A stretch of 64,000 nt of DNA from an uncultured Eggerthella sp. (GTDB lineage: Bacteria; Actinomycetota; Coriobacteriia; Coriobacteriales; Eggerthellaceae), in the NCBI GenBank assembly GCA_900542265.1, contig UQML01000002.1, forward strand, positions 1 to 64,000, written 5' to 3'. The position numbers and the translations under genes are program-made. Shown here piece by piece: positions 45,353 through 54,652 of this stretch (position 1 is its first letter; each line of letters begins with the position of its first letter). Below the pieces are notes generated by a model that saw nothing but the letters and a program-made list of their open reading frames with translations, had not been told where the DNA came from and made no database searches.

Positions 45353-47263
45353 TTACAGCTCGATCTGCTCATCAGCCTGACGACCCTGCATCTTCTTTGC
45401 AGCACGCATCAAGAATTCTTGATTATCATGGGTTTGACGCAATGAGCGAATCAACATTTCCATCGCACGCTCAGTGTTATTGCGATTAGCAAGCACACGA
45501 CGTACCGCCCAAATAAGCGGTGCCTCCTGCTCATTAATCAACAAGTCTTCACGACGCGTGCCAGAAGCAACCGGATCAATTGCAGGGAATATGCGACGAT
45601 CAGCCAACTGACGATCAAGCTTAACTTCCATATTGCCCGTACCCTTGAATTCCTCAAAGATAACTTCATCCATCTTGGAGCCAGTCTCAATCAAAGCAGA
45701 GGCCAAGATAGTTAAGCTGCCGCCGTTTTCAATATTGCGAGCAGCGCCTAAGAACTTCTTAGGCGGATAAAGCGCTGTCGAATCAACGCCACCGGAAAGA
45801 ATACGACCCGATGCAGGTTGCACTAAGTTATATGCACGAGCAAGACGCGTAATAGAATCAAGCAAGATGACAACATCTTCCCCATTCTCAACCAAGCGTT
45901 TAGCACGCTCAATAACCATTTCTGCAAGTTGTACGTGATTTTCTGAAGGCATATCAAAAGTCGAAGCCATTACTTCACCTTTAATAGAACGCTCCATATC
46001 CGTAACTTCTTCAGGACGCTCATCTACAAGAAGACACATCAAATGCACTTCAGGATTATTGGCAGCAATAGAGGCAGCAATATCTTTCAAAATGGTAGTC
46101 TTACCGGCTTTTGGTGGAGACACGATCAAGCCACGCTGACCTTTTCCGATAGGCGCACATAAGTCAATAACACGTGCGGTAATGGTTTGCGCACCATGCT
46201 CCATAATAAGGGGCTGGTCAGGAAAAATAGGGGTCATATCCGCAAAACGAGGACGACGCCCCAATTCCTCTAAGGGCACTCCATTGACTGAGTCAATTTT
46301 TTGCAACGCTGAATACTTCTCATTGGAGCGAGAAGGACGTGTAGAGCCCGCAATTATATCACCTTTGCGTAATCCGTTGCGGCGAATTAAAGCAGCACCT
46401 ACATACACATCATCTTCACTGGGCAAATAACCGCGCGTACGCAAAAAGCCATATCCATCAGCGAGAACATCAAGAACGCCCTCAACGGAAATAAAACCCT
46501 CTGCTTTAACTGCTGCTTCAAGAACTGCATCAATAAGAGCTGCCTTCAGCAATCCTTTATGCTCAACACCAAGCTCATCAGCTTTAGCACGTAACTCCGT
46601 TACTTTAAGCTTCTCTAAATCTTCACGCGTTGTCTGCGGAACAATAGGGTCACGACGATTATTGCGCTGGTTGCGCTTATCGCGCTTATCGCGGCGTTCG
46701 TGCTTATTATGAGAAGAACGATTTTGATTTTGACGAGGACGAGAAGACTCCCTAGACTCTCTTTCTTCAGTCTTTTCAGTCTTCTCATCCTTTTCGGCTT
46801 TCTCAGACTTTTCAGTCTTCTCGGATTTATCGAGTTTTTCAGCTTCAGTCTTTTCTGCTTTATGTGTTTCACCTGCCACCGCAGACTCATCATCTGCTAC
46901 AGGAGTTGAAGGCTGTTCTGCTGGTGTGTTTTCAGGTGATTGAACCGTTTCATCTGTTTTAGCCGCTGCACGTTTGCGTGTGGTACGCTTAGGTTTTTCT
47001 TCTGCAGGCACAACCGATGCAGAATCAGAAGAAGGAGCCCCTTCTTCTGAAGACACTTCTGTCTTTTTGCGAGTAGTACGTTTTTTTGGTGCAGGCTTAT
47101 CTTTATTTTTGTCTGACGCGACTGCCTCTGATGTCGAAGGAGTATTTTCCTGAGTTTCATCAGCGGCTTTTGTTTTACGCGCACGCGTCGTACGCGGAGG
47201 CTTTTTAGGAGCAGCTTGCTCGCCAGCTTCTGCTCCTACAATTTCTTGAGTTTCTTCACTCAT
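45353..47263 (-). CDS. rho: Transcription termination factor Rho with disordered N-terminal extension
   Basis: RNA-dependent ATPase that ends transcription. The C-terminal 430 residues are standard: Rho N-terminal helical motif, RNA-binding DGYGFLRTRGYLPSEDDVYV, Walker A SPPKAGKTTILKD, LVDERPEEVTDMERS and DSITRLARAYN. The first 200 residues are an insert of Lys/Glu/Thr-rich and Arg/Asn-rich low complexity (KSEKTEKSEKAEKDEKTEKT, then basic RRDKRDKRNQRNNRRD). Such extensions are common in actinobacterial Rho and help RNA binding. Starts 4 bases inside the end of the transaldolase gene. Confidence 0.95.
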   Translation of the reverse strand: MSEETQEIVGAEAGEQAAPKKPPRTTRARKTKAADETQENTPSTSEAVASDKNKDKPAPKKRTTRKKTEVSSEEGAPSSDSASVVPAEEKPKRTTRKRAAAKTDETVQSPENTPAEQPSTPVADDESAVAGETHKAEKTEAEKLDKSEKTEKSEKAEKDEKTEKTEERESRESSRPRQNQNRSSHNKHERRDKRDKRNQRNNRRDPIVPQTTREDLEKLKVTELRAKADELGVEHKGLLKAALIDAVLEAAVKAEGFISVEGVLDVLADGYGFLRTRGYLPSEDDVYVGAALIRRNGLRKGDIIAGSTRPSRSNEKYSALQKIDSVNGVPLEELGRRPRFADMTPIFPDQPLIMEHGAQTITARVIDLCAPIGKGQRGLIVSPPKAGKTTILKDIAASIAANNPEVHLMCLLVDERPEEVTDMERSIKGEVMASTFDMPSENHVQLAEMVIERAKRLVENGEDVVILLDSITRLARAYNLVQPASGRILSGGVDSTALYPPKKFLGAARNIENGGSLTILASALIETGSKMDEVIFEEFKGTGNMEVKLDRQLADRRIFPAIDPVASGTRREDLLINEQEAPLIWAVRRVLANRNNTERAMEMLIRSLRQTHDNQEFLMRAAKKMQGRQADEQIEL

Positions 47264-47922
47264 GCGTTTTGAACTTTCTCCCAGTCCTTAAGAAATGAAG
47301 CAAGACCACGATCAGTAAGTGGATGCTCAACACATTTCTTAAGAACGCCAAAGGGTACTGTTGCAATGTCAGCACCCATTAATGCTGATTGCGTTACATG
47401 GTTTGCACTGCGAATGGATGCTGCAATAATTTCAACTTCATGACCAAAATCATAGTTGTTAACTGCTGCTACTACATCTGCAAGTTGTGAGAGGCCATCT
47501 TCGGAAATGTCATCAAAACGACCTACAAACGGTGAGATATAGCGTGCACCAGAACGTGCTGCCAATATAGCTTGAGGAACGGTGAAACACAAAGTCATAT
47601 TTACTGGGATGCCCTCTGCAGCAAGAATCTTAGTAGCAGCTAAGCCCTCCACCATAGTTGGGATTTTAACAACTACGTTAGGAGCAATTTGAGCAAGCTT
47701 TTTGCCATCAGCAACGATCTCGTCACGCGTCATAGCAACCGATTCAGCAGAAACGGGGCCATCTACAATGTCACAGATACGCTTAATGTGGTCATGAAAA
47801 TCATCAAGCTTACCACCTACACGAGAATATAACGTTGGATTAGTGGTAACACCAGCAATGGCGCCCCAACTATTTGCCTCTTCGATCTCCGCTAAATCTG
47901 CGGTATCCAAAAAGAATTTCAC
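47260..47922 (-). CDS. tal: Transaldolase-like fructose-6-phosphate aldolase family protein
   Basis: Short transaldolase of about 220 residues, transferring dihydroxyacetone units or cleaving fructose-6-phosphate. MKFFLDTADLAEIEEAN starts the protein at a GTG with AAGGAGG; a longer start would precede that site. GVTTNPTLYSRVG and the Schiff-base Lys in NVVVKIPTMVEGL are typical, as are ISPFVGRFDD and the C-terminal IRSANHVTQSALMGADIATVP. Overlaps rho by 4 bases (ATGA). Confidence 0.93.
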   Translation of the reverse strand: MKFFLDTADLAEIEEANSWGAIAGVTTNPTLYSRVGGKLDDFHDHIKRICDIVDGPVSAESVAMTRDEIVADGKKLAQIAPNVVVKIPTMVEGLAATKILAAEGIPVNMTLCFTVPQAILAARSGARYISPFVGRFDDISEDGLSQLADVVAAVNNYDFGHEVEIIAASIRSANHVTQSALMGADIATVPFGVLKKCVEHPLTDRGLASFLKDWEKVQNA

Positions 47923-48056
47923 CGAGTCCTCCTTAAAGACTACTACCTTCATCACAAATCAAGCTTCTCCGCACATAAAAATCCCTTAAGAGGAACTACC
48001 TGGGAATGCTGTGTTGTGAAGTAGGGAAATAAAAAGATGAACCTATCGTAGCTAAA

Positions 48057-48905
48057 TTACTCATTATTCGCAACAAAAAACGCAATTTCTTTAGCCCAAC
48101 CGTCAAGTTCGTTAGGCGTTTCAAGTATGCAAGGCAACCCTAACAGCTTGGGGTGATACACCACCTGTAATAATGCCTCAGCACCAATCTGCCCATCGCC
48201 AATCTTTTCATGTCTATCCTTATGCGCACCTAACGGGTTTTTGGAATCGTTAATATGAAGAGCGCGCAAGCGATCGAGACCAATCACGCGATCAAATTCC
48301 TCTAACACACCATCAAGATCAGAAACGATATCATATCCCCCATCCCATACATGGCAGGTATCAAGACAGACGCCAATTTTCTCATCGTGATTTACCTGAT
48401 CAATAATAGCGCGCAACTCTTCAAACGTGCGCCCAAGTTCCGTTCCCTTTCCAGCCATCGTCTCAAGCAGAATCGTAGTCGTTTGATCAGGCACAATCAC
48501 CTCATTGAGACACGCTGCAATAAGTTCAATGCCGCGCTCAACACCTTGTCCCGTGTGAGAACCAGGATGCATGTTAAAGAGTTGATTGGGGGTGCGTTCC
48601 ATGCGCGCAAGATCATCAGCAAGCGCAAGACGAGCAAACTCACGTACTTCTGGCTTAGCGGAAGCAGGATTGATGGTGTAGGAGGCATGTGCCACAAACT
48701 GTTCAATACCAAAATCATCACATGCTCTCTCAAAAGCAGCAAGATCAGCAGAATCTATCTCTTTAGCTTTTCCGCCACGTGGGTTGCGCGTGAAAAAGGC
48801 AAAGGTGTTTGCGTCAATAGAATGCGCGGTTTTTGCAAGCGCTTCATATCCTTGCGCGGAAGATAAATGAGCACCCATACAAAGCATTGGTGTTGACTGA
48901 GTCAT
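48057..48905 (-). CDS. nfo: Endonuclease IV
   Basis: Cuts DNA at abasic sites. 282 residues from the ATG with AAGGA. Motifs: GAHLSSAQGYEAL, FVAHASYTINPAS, LFNMHPGSHTGQG, LLETMAGKGTELG, GVCLDTCHVWDGGYD and HINDSKNPLGAHKDRHEKIGDG, which give the three-zinc site. Between transaldolase and recN; the 134 bases behind it show no clear terminator. Confidence 0.95.
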   Translation of the reverse strand: MTQSTPMLCMGAHLSSAQGYEALAKTAHSIDANTFAFFTRNPRGGKAKEIDSADLAAFERACDDFGIEQFVAHASYTINPASAKPEVREFARLALADDLARMERTPNQLFNMHPGSHTGQGVERGIELIAACLNEVIVPDQTTTILLETMAGKGTELGRTFEELRAIIDQVNHDEKIGVCLDTCHVWDGGYDIVSDLDGVLEEFDRVIGLDRLRALHINDSKNPLGAHKDRHEKIGDGQIGAEALLQVVYHPKLLGLPCILETPNELDGWAKEIAFFVANNE

Positions 48906-48967
48906 AAGGATTCCTTGCACGATTGATAAATAGACTGATACATACAAAATTAAAGAGAACCCAGTGG

Positions 48968-50662
48968 CTACAAAGGGCTGTTTTGAGACAAAAGCGTTAC
49001 GGCATACGCACGTGATTGTTCATCAACCGAACCTGACAGCATGCGCGCAATTTCATCAACGCGACTCTCCCCTTCTACCTCACTAAGCGTTGTTTCGGGA
49101 TCATCGCCTTCAGACTTACGCACGACATAATGCTTGTCTGCACGAACCGCCACTTGCGCTAAATGGGTCACAACAATTACCTGATGAGTAGTTGCAAGAT
49201 CTGCCAACACCGATCCTAGCGAGAGCGCAGTTTGTCCCCCAACACCTGCATCAATCTCATCGAAAATAAGTGTTTCTACCTTATCTACCGCACCAAGCAC
49301 CACTTTAATGGCAAGCATTACACGCGATAACTCGCCACCAGAAGCAATACGCGATAAGGGTTGCGGAGCGAGCTCTTTGCCAGGCGCAAACAAAAGCGTC
49401 ACTGTTTGCGAGCCATACTTTGTCCATTGGTCTCGCTCAAGCGTGCGCACCTCAGCACTCATCTGTGCACTGCCCATATCGAGACGGGCAAGTTCGGTAT
49501 TGATAGCCTCTAAGAAACGCGGCAGCAGGGCGGCGCGCAAGGCGGCAAGTTCATGAGCAGCCTGCACAAGCACTTCTTCTGCTTGAGCAAGACGAGCTTC
49601 AGTTTGGGCGATGAGCTCATCGCGCCCTGCGTATTCATTAATAGCCGCCTGCGCTTCACGCCAGGTAGTAAAAACATCTTCCATCTGTGGACCAAACCCA
49701 CGCATCAACAATTGTAGATCTGCCAAACGCGTCTGTTTTTCTTCTAATTCAGTGGGAGAGAAATCGATGGTATCTTCATAATGAGCAAGAGTACGTGCGA
49801 CATCATCAAGCATATAGAAAGCTTCACGTGCCGCATCAGCGCTGGGTTTCATTTCAGTGTCGATAGAAGCTATTGCATCCAATGACGACATCGCCGTCTC
49901 AAGACAATCAAGCGCACCGAGAATTTCATCAGCACCCAAAAGTGCATTGCGCGCCTCATGGGTTGAACGCATTAATGCCTCAGCATGCTCATAGCGGGGA
50001 AGCTCTGAGAGGAGTTCATCGTATTCCATCTCAGTCGGATTAACACGCTCAATTTGTTCGAGAGCATACCGCGCTCGATCAAGCGCTTCTTGACCTTGAG
50101 TCTCTAATAATGCGAGACGCTCAAGTTCTTTAGCAAGCGCTACAACATCAGCAAAAGCATCTTGATAAGCACAAAGACTTGCCGCAAGCTCTTGTCCTCC
50201 CCAGGCATCTAGGAGAGCACGTTGGGTAGAACTATCAAGTAAACGTTGGTGTTCGTGTTGCGAACAGAGATCAATTTGAGAGCCAATGCGTTCTTGCAAA
50301 GCGCCTACGGTGGAAAGCATACCTTGCACCGTCACGCGTGAGCGCCCCTGCTCTGTTACACGACGAGCCACCACAAGTCCGTCTTCATCTATATCCGCGC
50401 CCACCATATCTGCATCTGCCGCGTCTAGGTCAACTCCAACATCCCCATCGTCAAAGAAAAAACGCCCTTCGACCGCAAGCTCAGAAGCGCCCTGGCGCAC
50501 AAGCGACGCATCGGCGCGGCCACCCATAAGCAGCTTACAAGCCGTCAAAAGCGCCGTTTTGCCCGCACCTGTCTCGCCGGTTATCACCGTGAAATGGGGA
50601 GATGGTTCACACGTTGCGTTTTTTATGAGCGCAACATTTTTGATATGAATTTCATCAATCAT
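48968..50662 (-). CDS. recN: DNA repair protein RecN
   Basis: SMC-like ATPase in double-strand break repair. 564 residues: N-terminal ITGETGAGKTALLTA, long central coiled coil (about 150-380), C-terminal signature IASGGELSRVMLAIK and Walker B TLIFDEIDAGVGGQTA. Divergent from cca across 227 bases that contain AT-rich promoter-like sequence but no clear repeat. Confidence 0.95.
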   Translation of the reverse strand: MIDEIHIKNVALIKNATCEPSPHFTVITGETGAGKTALLTACKLLMGGRADASLVRQGASELAVEGRFFFDDGDVGVDLDAADADMVGADIDEDGLVVARRVTEQGRSRVTVQGMLSTVGALQERIGSQIDLCSQHEHQRLLDSSTQRALLDAWGGQELAASLCAYQDAFADVVALAKELERLALLETQGQEALDRARYALEQIERVNPTEMEYDELLSELPRYEHAEALMRSTHEARNALLGADEILGALDCLETAMSSLDAIASIDTEMKPSADAAREAFYMLDDVARTLAHYEDTIDFSPTELEEKQTRLADLQLLMRGFGPQMEDVFTTWREAQAAINEYAGRDELIAQTEARLAQAEEVLVQAAHELAALRAALLPRFLEAINTELARLDMGSAQMSAEVRTLERDQWTKYGSQTVTLLFAPGKELAPQPLSRIASGGELSRVMLAIKVVLGAVDKVETLIFDEIDAGVGGQTALSLGSVLADLATTHQVIVVTHLAQVAVRADKHYVVRKSEGDDPETTLSEVEGESRVDEIARMLSGSVDEQSRAYAVTLLSQNSPL

Positions 50663-50889
50663 TGCATATCTTTCTTAAAAACCCTCTCGAACGCTCACGT
50701 ACTTTTCAACAACATTTGAGAGCAGCGAGAAAGGTATTGGTGTCTTGGTTTGATTGTATACGAGAAGTCAAAAAAATGTCTTATCTCTGTCTTACATAAA
50801 CGACTCATGTCTCAATTCTTATTTATACTCTATACTTAAAACCTCACCTAAATTCGTTAACTCCCGTTTTGTAAAGAGCGTGGCACAGT

Positions 50890-52302
50890 ATGGAACCTAA
50901 TCGCACGGCTATCGTTATGGATGCCGCATCACTTCACAATCTTGCTGATGCGGTTCCCGCCTATGCCCTCAAATGCATCGACGCACTTGAGCAAGCAGGT
51001 CATGAAGCATGGCTCGTGGGCGGTTTTGTACGTGACTCCCTTTTGCGGCGCCCCGTCTCGGATGTTGATATTGCTACTTCTGCTTCTTGGCAGGATACCA
51101 AAGCGGCGTGTGAGGCATGCGGGTATGCAGTCCACGAAACCGGAACTCAACATGGCACCGTGTCAGTTATTATTGATTATCACGTCATTGAAGTGACGAC
51201 CTATCGTGTCGATGGGAGCTACTACGACCACCGCCATCCTCATGGTGTTACACACGTGGAAACCATTGTTGAAGATCTTGCGCGCCGCGACTTCACTATT
51301 AATGCACTTGCCTTTCACCCTCGCCGTGGATTAGTTGATCCTTTTGGGGGCACCCATGATCTCAAAAACCATATTATTCGCGCCGTTGGTGATCCGCTTT
51401 TGCGCCTTACTGAGGATGCCTTGCGTATTATGCGCGCTTTGCGGTTTGCCTCCCAGCTTGGTTTTGAGTTAAGCCCTGAAACCAAAACAGCGGTCTTTGA
51501 ACGCAAGCAAGACCTTGATCTGGTAGCAGGTGAACGCTTGAGCGCCGAACTTCAGAAATTTCTCTGTGGTTCTCATGTACGCAAGACGCTCATGGCGTAT
51601 TCAGATGTCTTGGCGGTGATTTTACCCGAACTCTCAGAGATGAAGGGGCTCGATCAGCGTACACGCTATCACTGTTATGACGTATTAGAACATACGGCAT
51701 ACGTTATTGAATACGTTCCTCAATCAGATGTATTAGGACGATGGGCGGCATTGTTTCATGACATGGGAAAGCCTGAAACTTTCTTCGTTGACGAAGCGGG
51801 CGTTGGTCACATGTACGGTCATGAAACAGCGAGTGTTGGTCATCTTTCAAAGGCAGCATATCGGCTGCGCTTCCCTGCTAAAATGACGCACAATTTAAAG
51901 CTTCTTGTTCGCCATCATGACTTTAGACCAACGGTGAGTCGCAAAAACGTGCGTAAGCTCTACGCCATGTTGGAGTTTAAAGATGAACTCTTTCCCGTTA
52001 TGTGTAATCTAATGCGCGCTGATGCGCTCGCTCATGCTCCCGAATATCATGCACGCACCATCAGTATTGATGAACTTGAAGCGCTCTTTATTCATATGAA
52101 GCAAACGCGTGAAGCACTATGTGTTAGTGATCTTGCCATTGACGGCAACGTGTTATTAGAGCTGGGACTCACGCCTGGTCCTTTGGTGGGAGATATCTTA
52201 GAAGATCTTTTTATGGCAGTCGCTGAAGAAAAGATAGCTAATGAACCTCATGCTCTACGCTCTTACGCAGCACTCCTTATTGCAAGTGCCAATCACCCCT
52301 GA
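50890..52302 (+). CDS. cca: CCA-adding tRNA nucleotidyltransferase
   Basis: Adds or repairs tRNA 3' CCA (class II, PolA superfamily). 470 residues. Active site GGFVRDSLLRRPVSDVDIAT, then RRDFTINALAFHPRRGLVDPFGG and RIMRALRFASQLGFELS. A C-terminal HD domain shows LFHDMGKP and RHHDF. No good ribosome site stands before the ATG at 50890; a second ATG 12 codons in is possible. Most tRNAs here encode CCA, so repair is its likely main task. Confidence 0.92.
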   Translation: MEPNRTAIVMDAASLHNLADAVPAYALKCIDALEQAGHEAWLVGGFVRDSLLRRPVSDVDIATSASWQDTKAACEACGYAVHETGTQHGTVSVIIDYHVIEVTTYRVDGSYYDHRHPHGVTHVETIVEDLARRDFTINALAFHPRRGLVDPFGGTHDLKNHIIRAVGDPLLRLTEDALRIMRALRFASQLGFELSPETKTAVFERKQDLDLVAGERLSAELQKFLCGSHVRKTLMAYSDVLAVILPELSEMKGLDQRTRYHCYDVLEHTAYVIEYVPQSDVLGRWAALFHDMGKPETFFVDEAGVGHMYGHETASVGHLSKAAYRLRFPAKMTHNLKLLVRHHDFRPTVSRKNVRKLYAMLEFKDELFPVMCNLMRADALAHAPEYHARTISIDELEALFIHMKQTREALCVSDLAIDGNVLLELGLTPGPLVGDILEDLFMAVAEEKIANEPHALRSYAALLIASANHP

Positions 52303-52305
52303 TAC

Positions 52306-52329
52306 GTCTTCTTTCAGGTCTTCTTTCAG
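52306..52329. repeat. Tandem duplication of 12 bases
   Basis: GTCTTCTTTCAG occurs twice head to tail between the cca and thiED stops. Probably a replication slip; no function implied. Confidence 0.5.
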
Positions 52330-52335
52330 GTTGCT

Positions 52336-53766
52336 TTAATCCCATCGCCAAGAATGATTAAGCGGCCCTGACCCCTTACCCAAATGGATGTCGTGGCAAA
52401 GAGCTCCTGCGACATAAGCTTTTGCTTGCTCAACAGCAAAAGGAAGAGCATAGCCTTTAGCAAGATAGCTCGCAATTGCAGAAGAAAGACTACAACCTGT
52501 ACCATGCGTGTCTTTGGTTTCAATGATCTCACCTTCAAACCAGTAGGTTTCCCCCGCCTTAGTCATAAGCAGATCATCAGCACACCCTTTGAGATGGCCG
52601 CCTTTGATAAGGACAGCTCGCACCCCCTTATCAAGAATAAGGCGTGCCGCATGCTCCATGTCGCTTTTCGTATCAATAACACATCCAGCCAAAACACACG
52701 CTTCAGAAAGATTAGGCGTGATAACCACTGCCAAGGGAAAAAGCGTTTCTACCATGGCTTGCACTGCAGCAGTTGTTGAAAGTTCAGCTCCACTCGTTGC
52801 AACCATGACAGGATCAAGCACAATATTGCGCGCTTGCACCTCCTGAAGAGTTTGCGCGACCGCACGAACCACCCTAGCGTCAGAGAGCATGCCAATTTTT
52901 ACTGCATCAGGAACAATGTCAGCAAAAATTGCGCGCACCTGCGCAGTCACAAACTCAGGAGGAACGTTAAATACATCGGTAACACCAAGCGTATTTTGTG
53001 CCGTAAGCGCCGCAAGCGCAGATTGCCCAAAAACGCTGTTTGCTTCCATGGTTTTGAGATCCGCTTGAATGCCAGCACCGCCCGAAGAGTCTGATCCAGC
53101 AATAGTAACAACTGAAGGGCGCCTCCCAAGCACCTGCTCAACCTTACGACGAAGCCGCACGGTTGCATCTGCTACATCGTCAGCGCCAAAAACCGCAGAA
53201 ACCACAGCCGCCCCATCGACACCCGAATATTCAAGAGTATCAAGCGTATCAAGATTTAAGCCACCAATGGCAACAACAGGAATAGAAAGCGTTTCAGTAA
53301 TCGCTTTCAGCTCTTCAGGTGCAACGACATGAGCATCAGGCTTGGTTGGGGTAGCAAAAAGCGCGCCCACCCCAACATAGTCAGCCCCTTGCGCTTCTGC
53401 TTGCTTGGCTTCTTCAACGGTATGAACCGACACACCTATAATTTTGTCGGAACCGAGCGCAGCACGTGCTTCAGCACAGGATGTGTCATCTTGACCAACA
53501 TGCACTCCATCAGCATCCACACGACACGCCAATGCCACATCATCATTAACAATAAAAGGAATTCCTGCATAGCGGCACAAGTCCGCAATCGCCCGCGCAT
53601 CAGATTCTGTCGTAGGCAACGCATGCTTATCACGCAGCTGAATACACGTTGCGCCACCTTGAATGGCTTGTTTAACAGCAAGGGGTAGCGGACGTAAAGC
53701 ATCATAGGTACGATCTGTGATCGCATAGAGACGCATTGCTTGAGCAAGATCAGTTCGAGCGGTCAT
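52336..53766 (-). CDS. thiED: Fused thiamine phosphate synthase-HMP(-P) kinase (ThiE-ThiD)
   Basis: Two thiamine steps in one protein of 476 residues. N-terminal ThiE (about 1-210): RLYAITDRTYD, CIQLRDKHA, VHVGQDDTSC and YVGVGALFATPTKPDA join thiazole and pyrimidine moieties. C-terminal ThiD (about 220-476): VTIAGSDSSGGAGIQADLKTM and GGHLKGCADDLL, DTHGTGCSLSSAIA phosphorylate hydroxymethylpyrimidine twice. ATG with AAGGAG. Last gene of thiC-thiM-thiED under the riboswitch. Confidence 0.95.
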   Translation of the reverse strand: MTARTDLAQAMRLYAITDRTYDALRPLPLAVKQAIQGGATCIQLRDKHALPTTESDARAIADLCRYAGIPFIVNDDVALACRVDADGVHVGQDDTSCAEARAALGSDKIIGVSVHTVEEAKQAEAQGADYVGVGALFATPTKPDAHVVAPEELKAITETLSIPVVAIGGLNLDTLDTLEYSGVDGAAVVSAVFGADDVADATVRLRRKVEQVLGRRPSVVTIAGSDSSGGAGIQADLKTMEANSVFGQSALAALTAQNTLGVTDVFNVPPEFVTAQVRAIFADIVPDAVKIGMLSDARVVRAVAQTLQEVQARNIVLDPVMVATSGAELSTTAAVQAMVETLFPLAVVITPNLSEACVLAGCVIDTKSDMEHAARLILDKGVRAVLIKGGHLKGCADDLLMTKAGETYWFEGEIIETKDTHGTGCSLSSAIASYLAKGYALPFAVEQAKAYVAGALCHDIHLGKGSGPLNHSWRWD

Positions 53767-53791
53767 AAGAAACTCCTTTTTTACATTCCTT

Positions 53792-54640
53792 TTAAGAAAG
53801 TTGCTCGATACGAGCGCGTTCGACAAACGTTTCGAGCGTCATAGTTGATAAAGCATCAAGCAAATACATCCTAAAGGTACCGTTTCCCGCTCCTTGCGTG
53901 CGCTCTGAAGCAATCTCTCCTGCTATGCCCATGACCGCCACTCCAGCAAGCGCTGCTTCAAGAGGCGTTGCTACTGCTGCACAAGCTCCCAAAAAAGCAG
54001 ACAACATGCAGCCTGTTCCGGTAATAGTGCCCATCTCGGCACAGCCATTATGAACAGCATACGTATGTACCCCATCAGATATCACGTCAATTGCACCCGT
54101 AATAGCAACCACCGCACCAAATGATGCAGCACAATCACACGCAAAGGCTGCTTGTATTGCAAGGTTTTCCTGGGTTGTTTGATCTGAAGGATCAACGTCA
54201 ACACCGCGCGTATGAGCAGACTTTCCCGCAAGCGTTTTAATTTCTGACATATTGCCACGAATAAGGGTGATGCCACCCATCTCAAGAAGTTCAAGCGCAG
54301 TTTGAGTGCGCAGCACCGAAGCACCCGCGCCCACAGGATCAAGCACAACAGGATGAGAAAGTTCAGCAGCCTGCTCAAGGGCAACCTTATCAGCAGCGAT
54401 ACTTGCTTTATGCAAAGTTCCAATATTGAGAACAAGCGCATTACAAAGTGATGTGATTTCTGCAACCTCTTCAACCTCATCGCTCATAATAGGACTTGCA
54501 CCTACCCCAAGCACTACGTTGGCGCAATCGTTCACCGTCACATAATTTGTCATGCAATGCACAAGGGGTGTTTTTTCTCGTATGGATGAAAGTACAGTTG
54601 CCAGTTGTGTTATATCAGACATTGTCATACTGGGTAACAT
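53792..54640 (-). CDS. thiM: Hydroxyethylthiazole kinase
   Basis: Salvages the thiazole half of thiamine. 282 residues: LVHCMTNYVTVNDCANVVLGVGASPIM, VLDPVGAGAS, LIRGNMSEIKTLAG and GTGCMLSAFLGA. Starts at 54640, 54628 or 54622 are all possible; the AAGGAAGG ribosome site fits the later ones. It overlaps nothing and lies 12 bases behind thiC. No thiazole synthase (ThiG) is nearby, so the cell may depend on thiazole salvage. Confidence 0.93.
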   Translation of the reverse strand: MLPSMTMSDITQLATVLSSIREKTPLVHCMTNYVTVNDCANVVLGVGASPIMSDEVEEVAEITSLCNALVLNIGTLHKASIAADKVALEQAAELSHPVVLDPVGAGASVLRTQTALELLEMGGITLIRGNMSEIKTLAGKSAHTRGVDVDPSDQTTQENLAIQAAFACDCAASFGAVVAITGAIDVISDGVHTYAVHNGCAEMGTITGTGCMLSAFLGACAAVATPLEAALAGVAVMGIAGEIASERTQGAGNGTFRMYLLDALSTMTLETFVERARIEQLS

Positions 54641-54652
54641 CCTTCCTTGTGT

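Noticed and set aside
46615..46893. Gene antisense or out of frame in the rho extension
   Set aside because: Low-complexity Lys/Arg/Leu frame caused by the repetitive rho codons.
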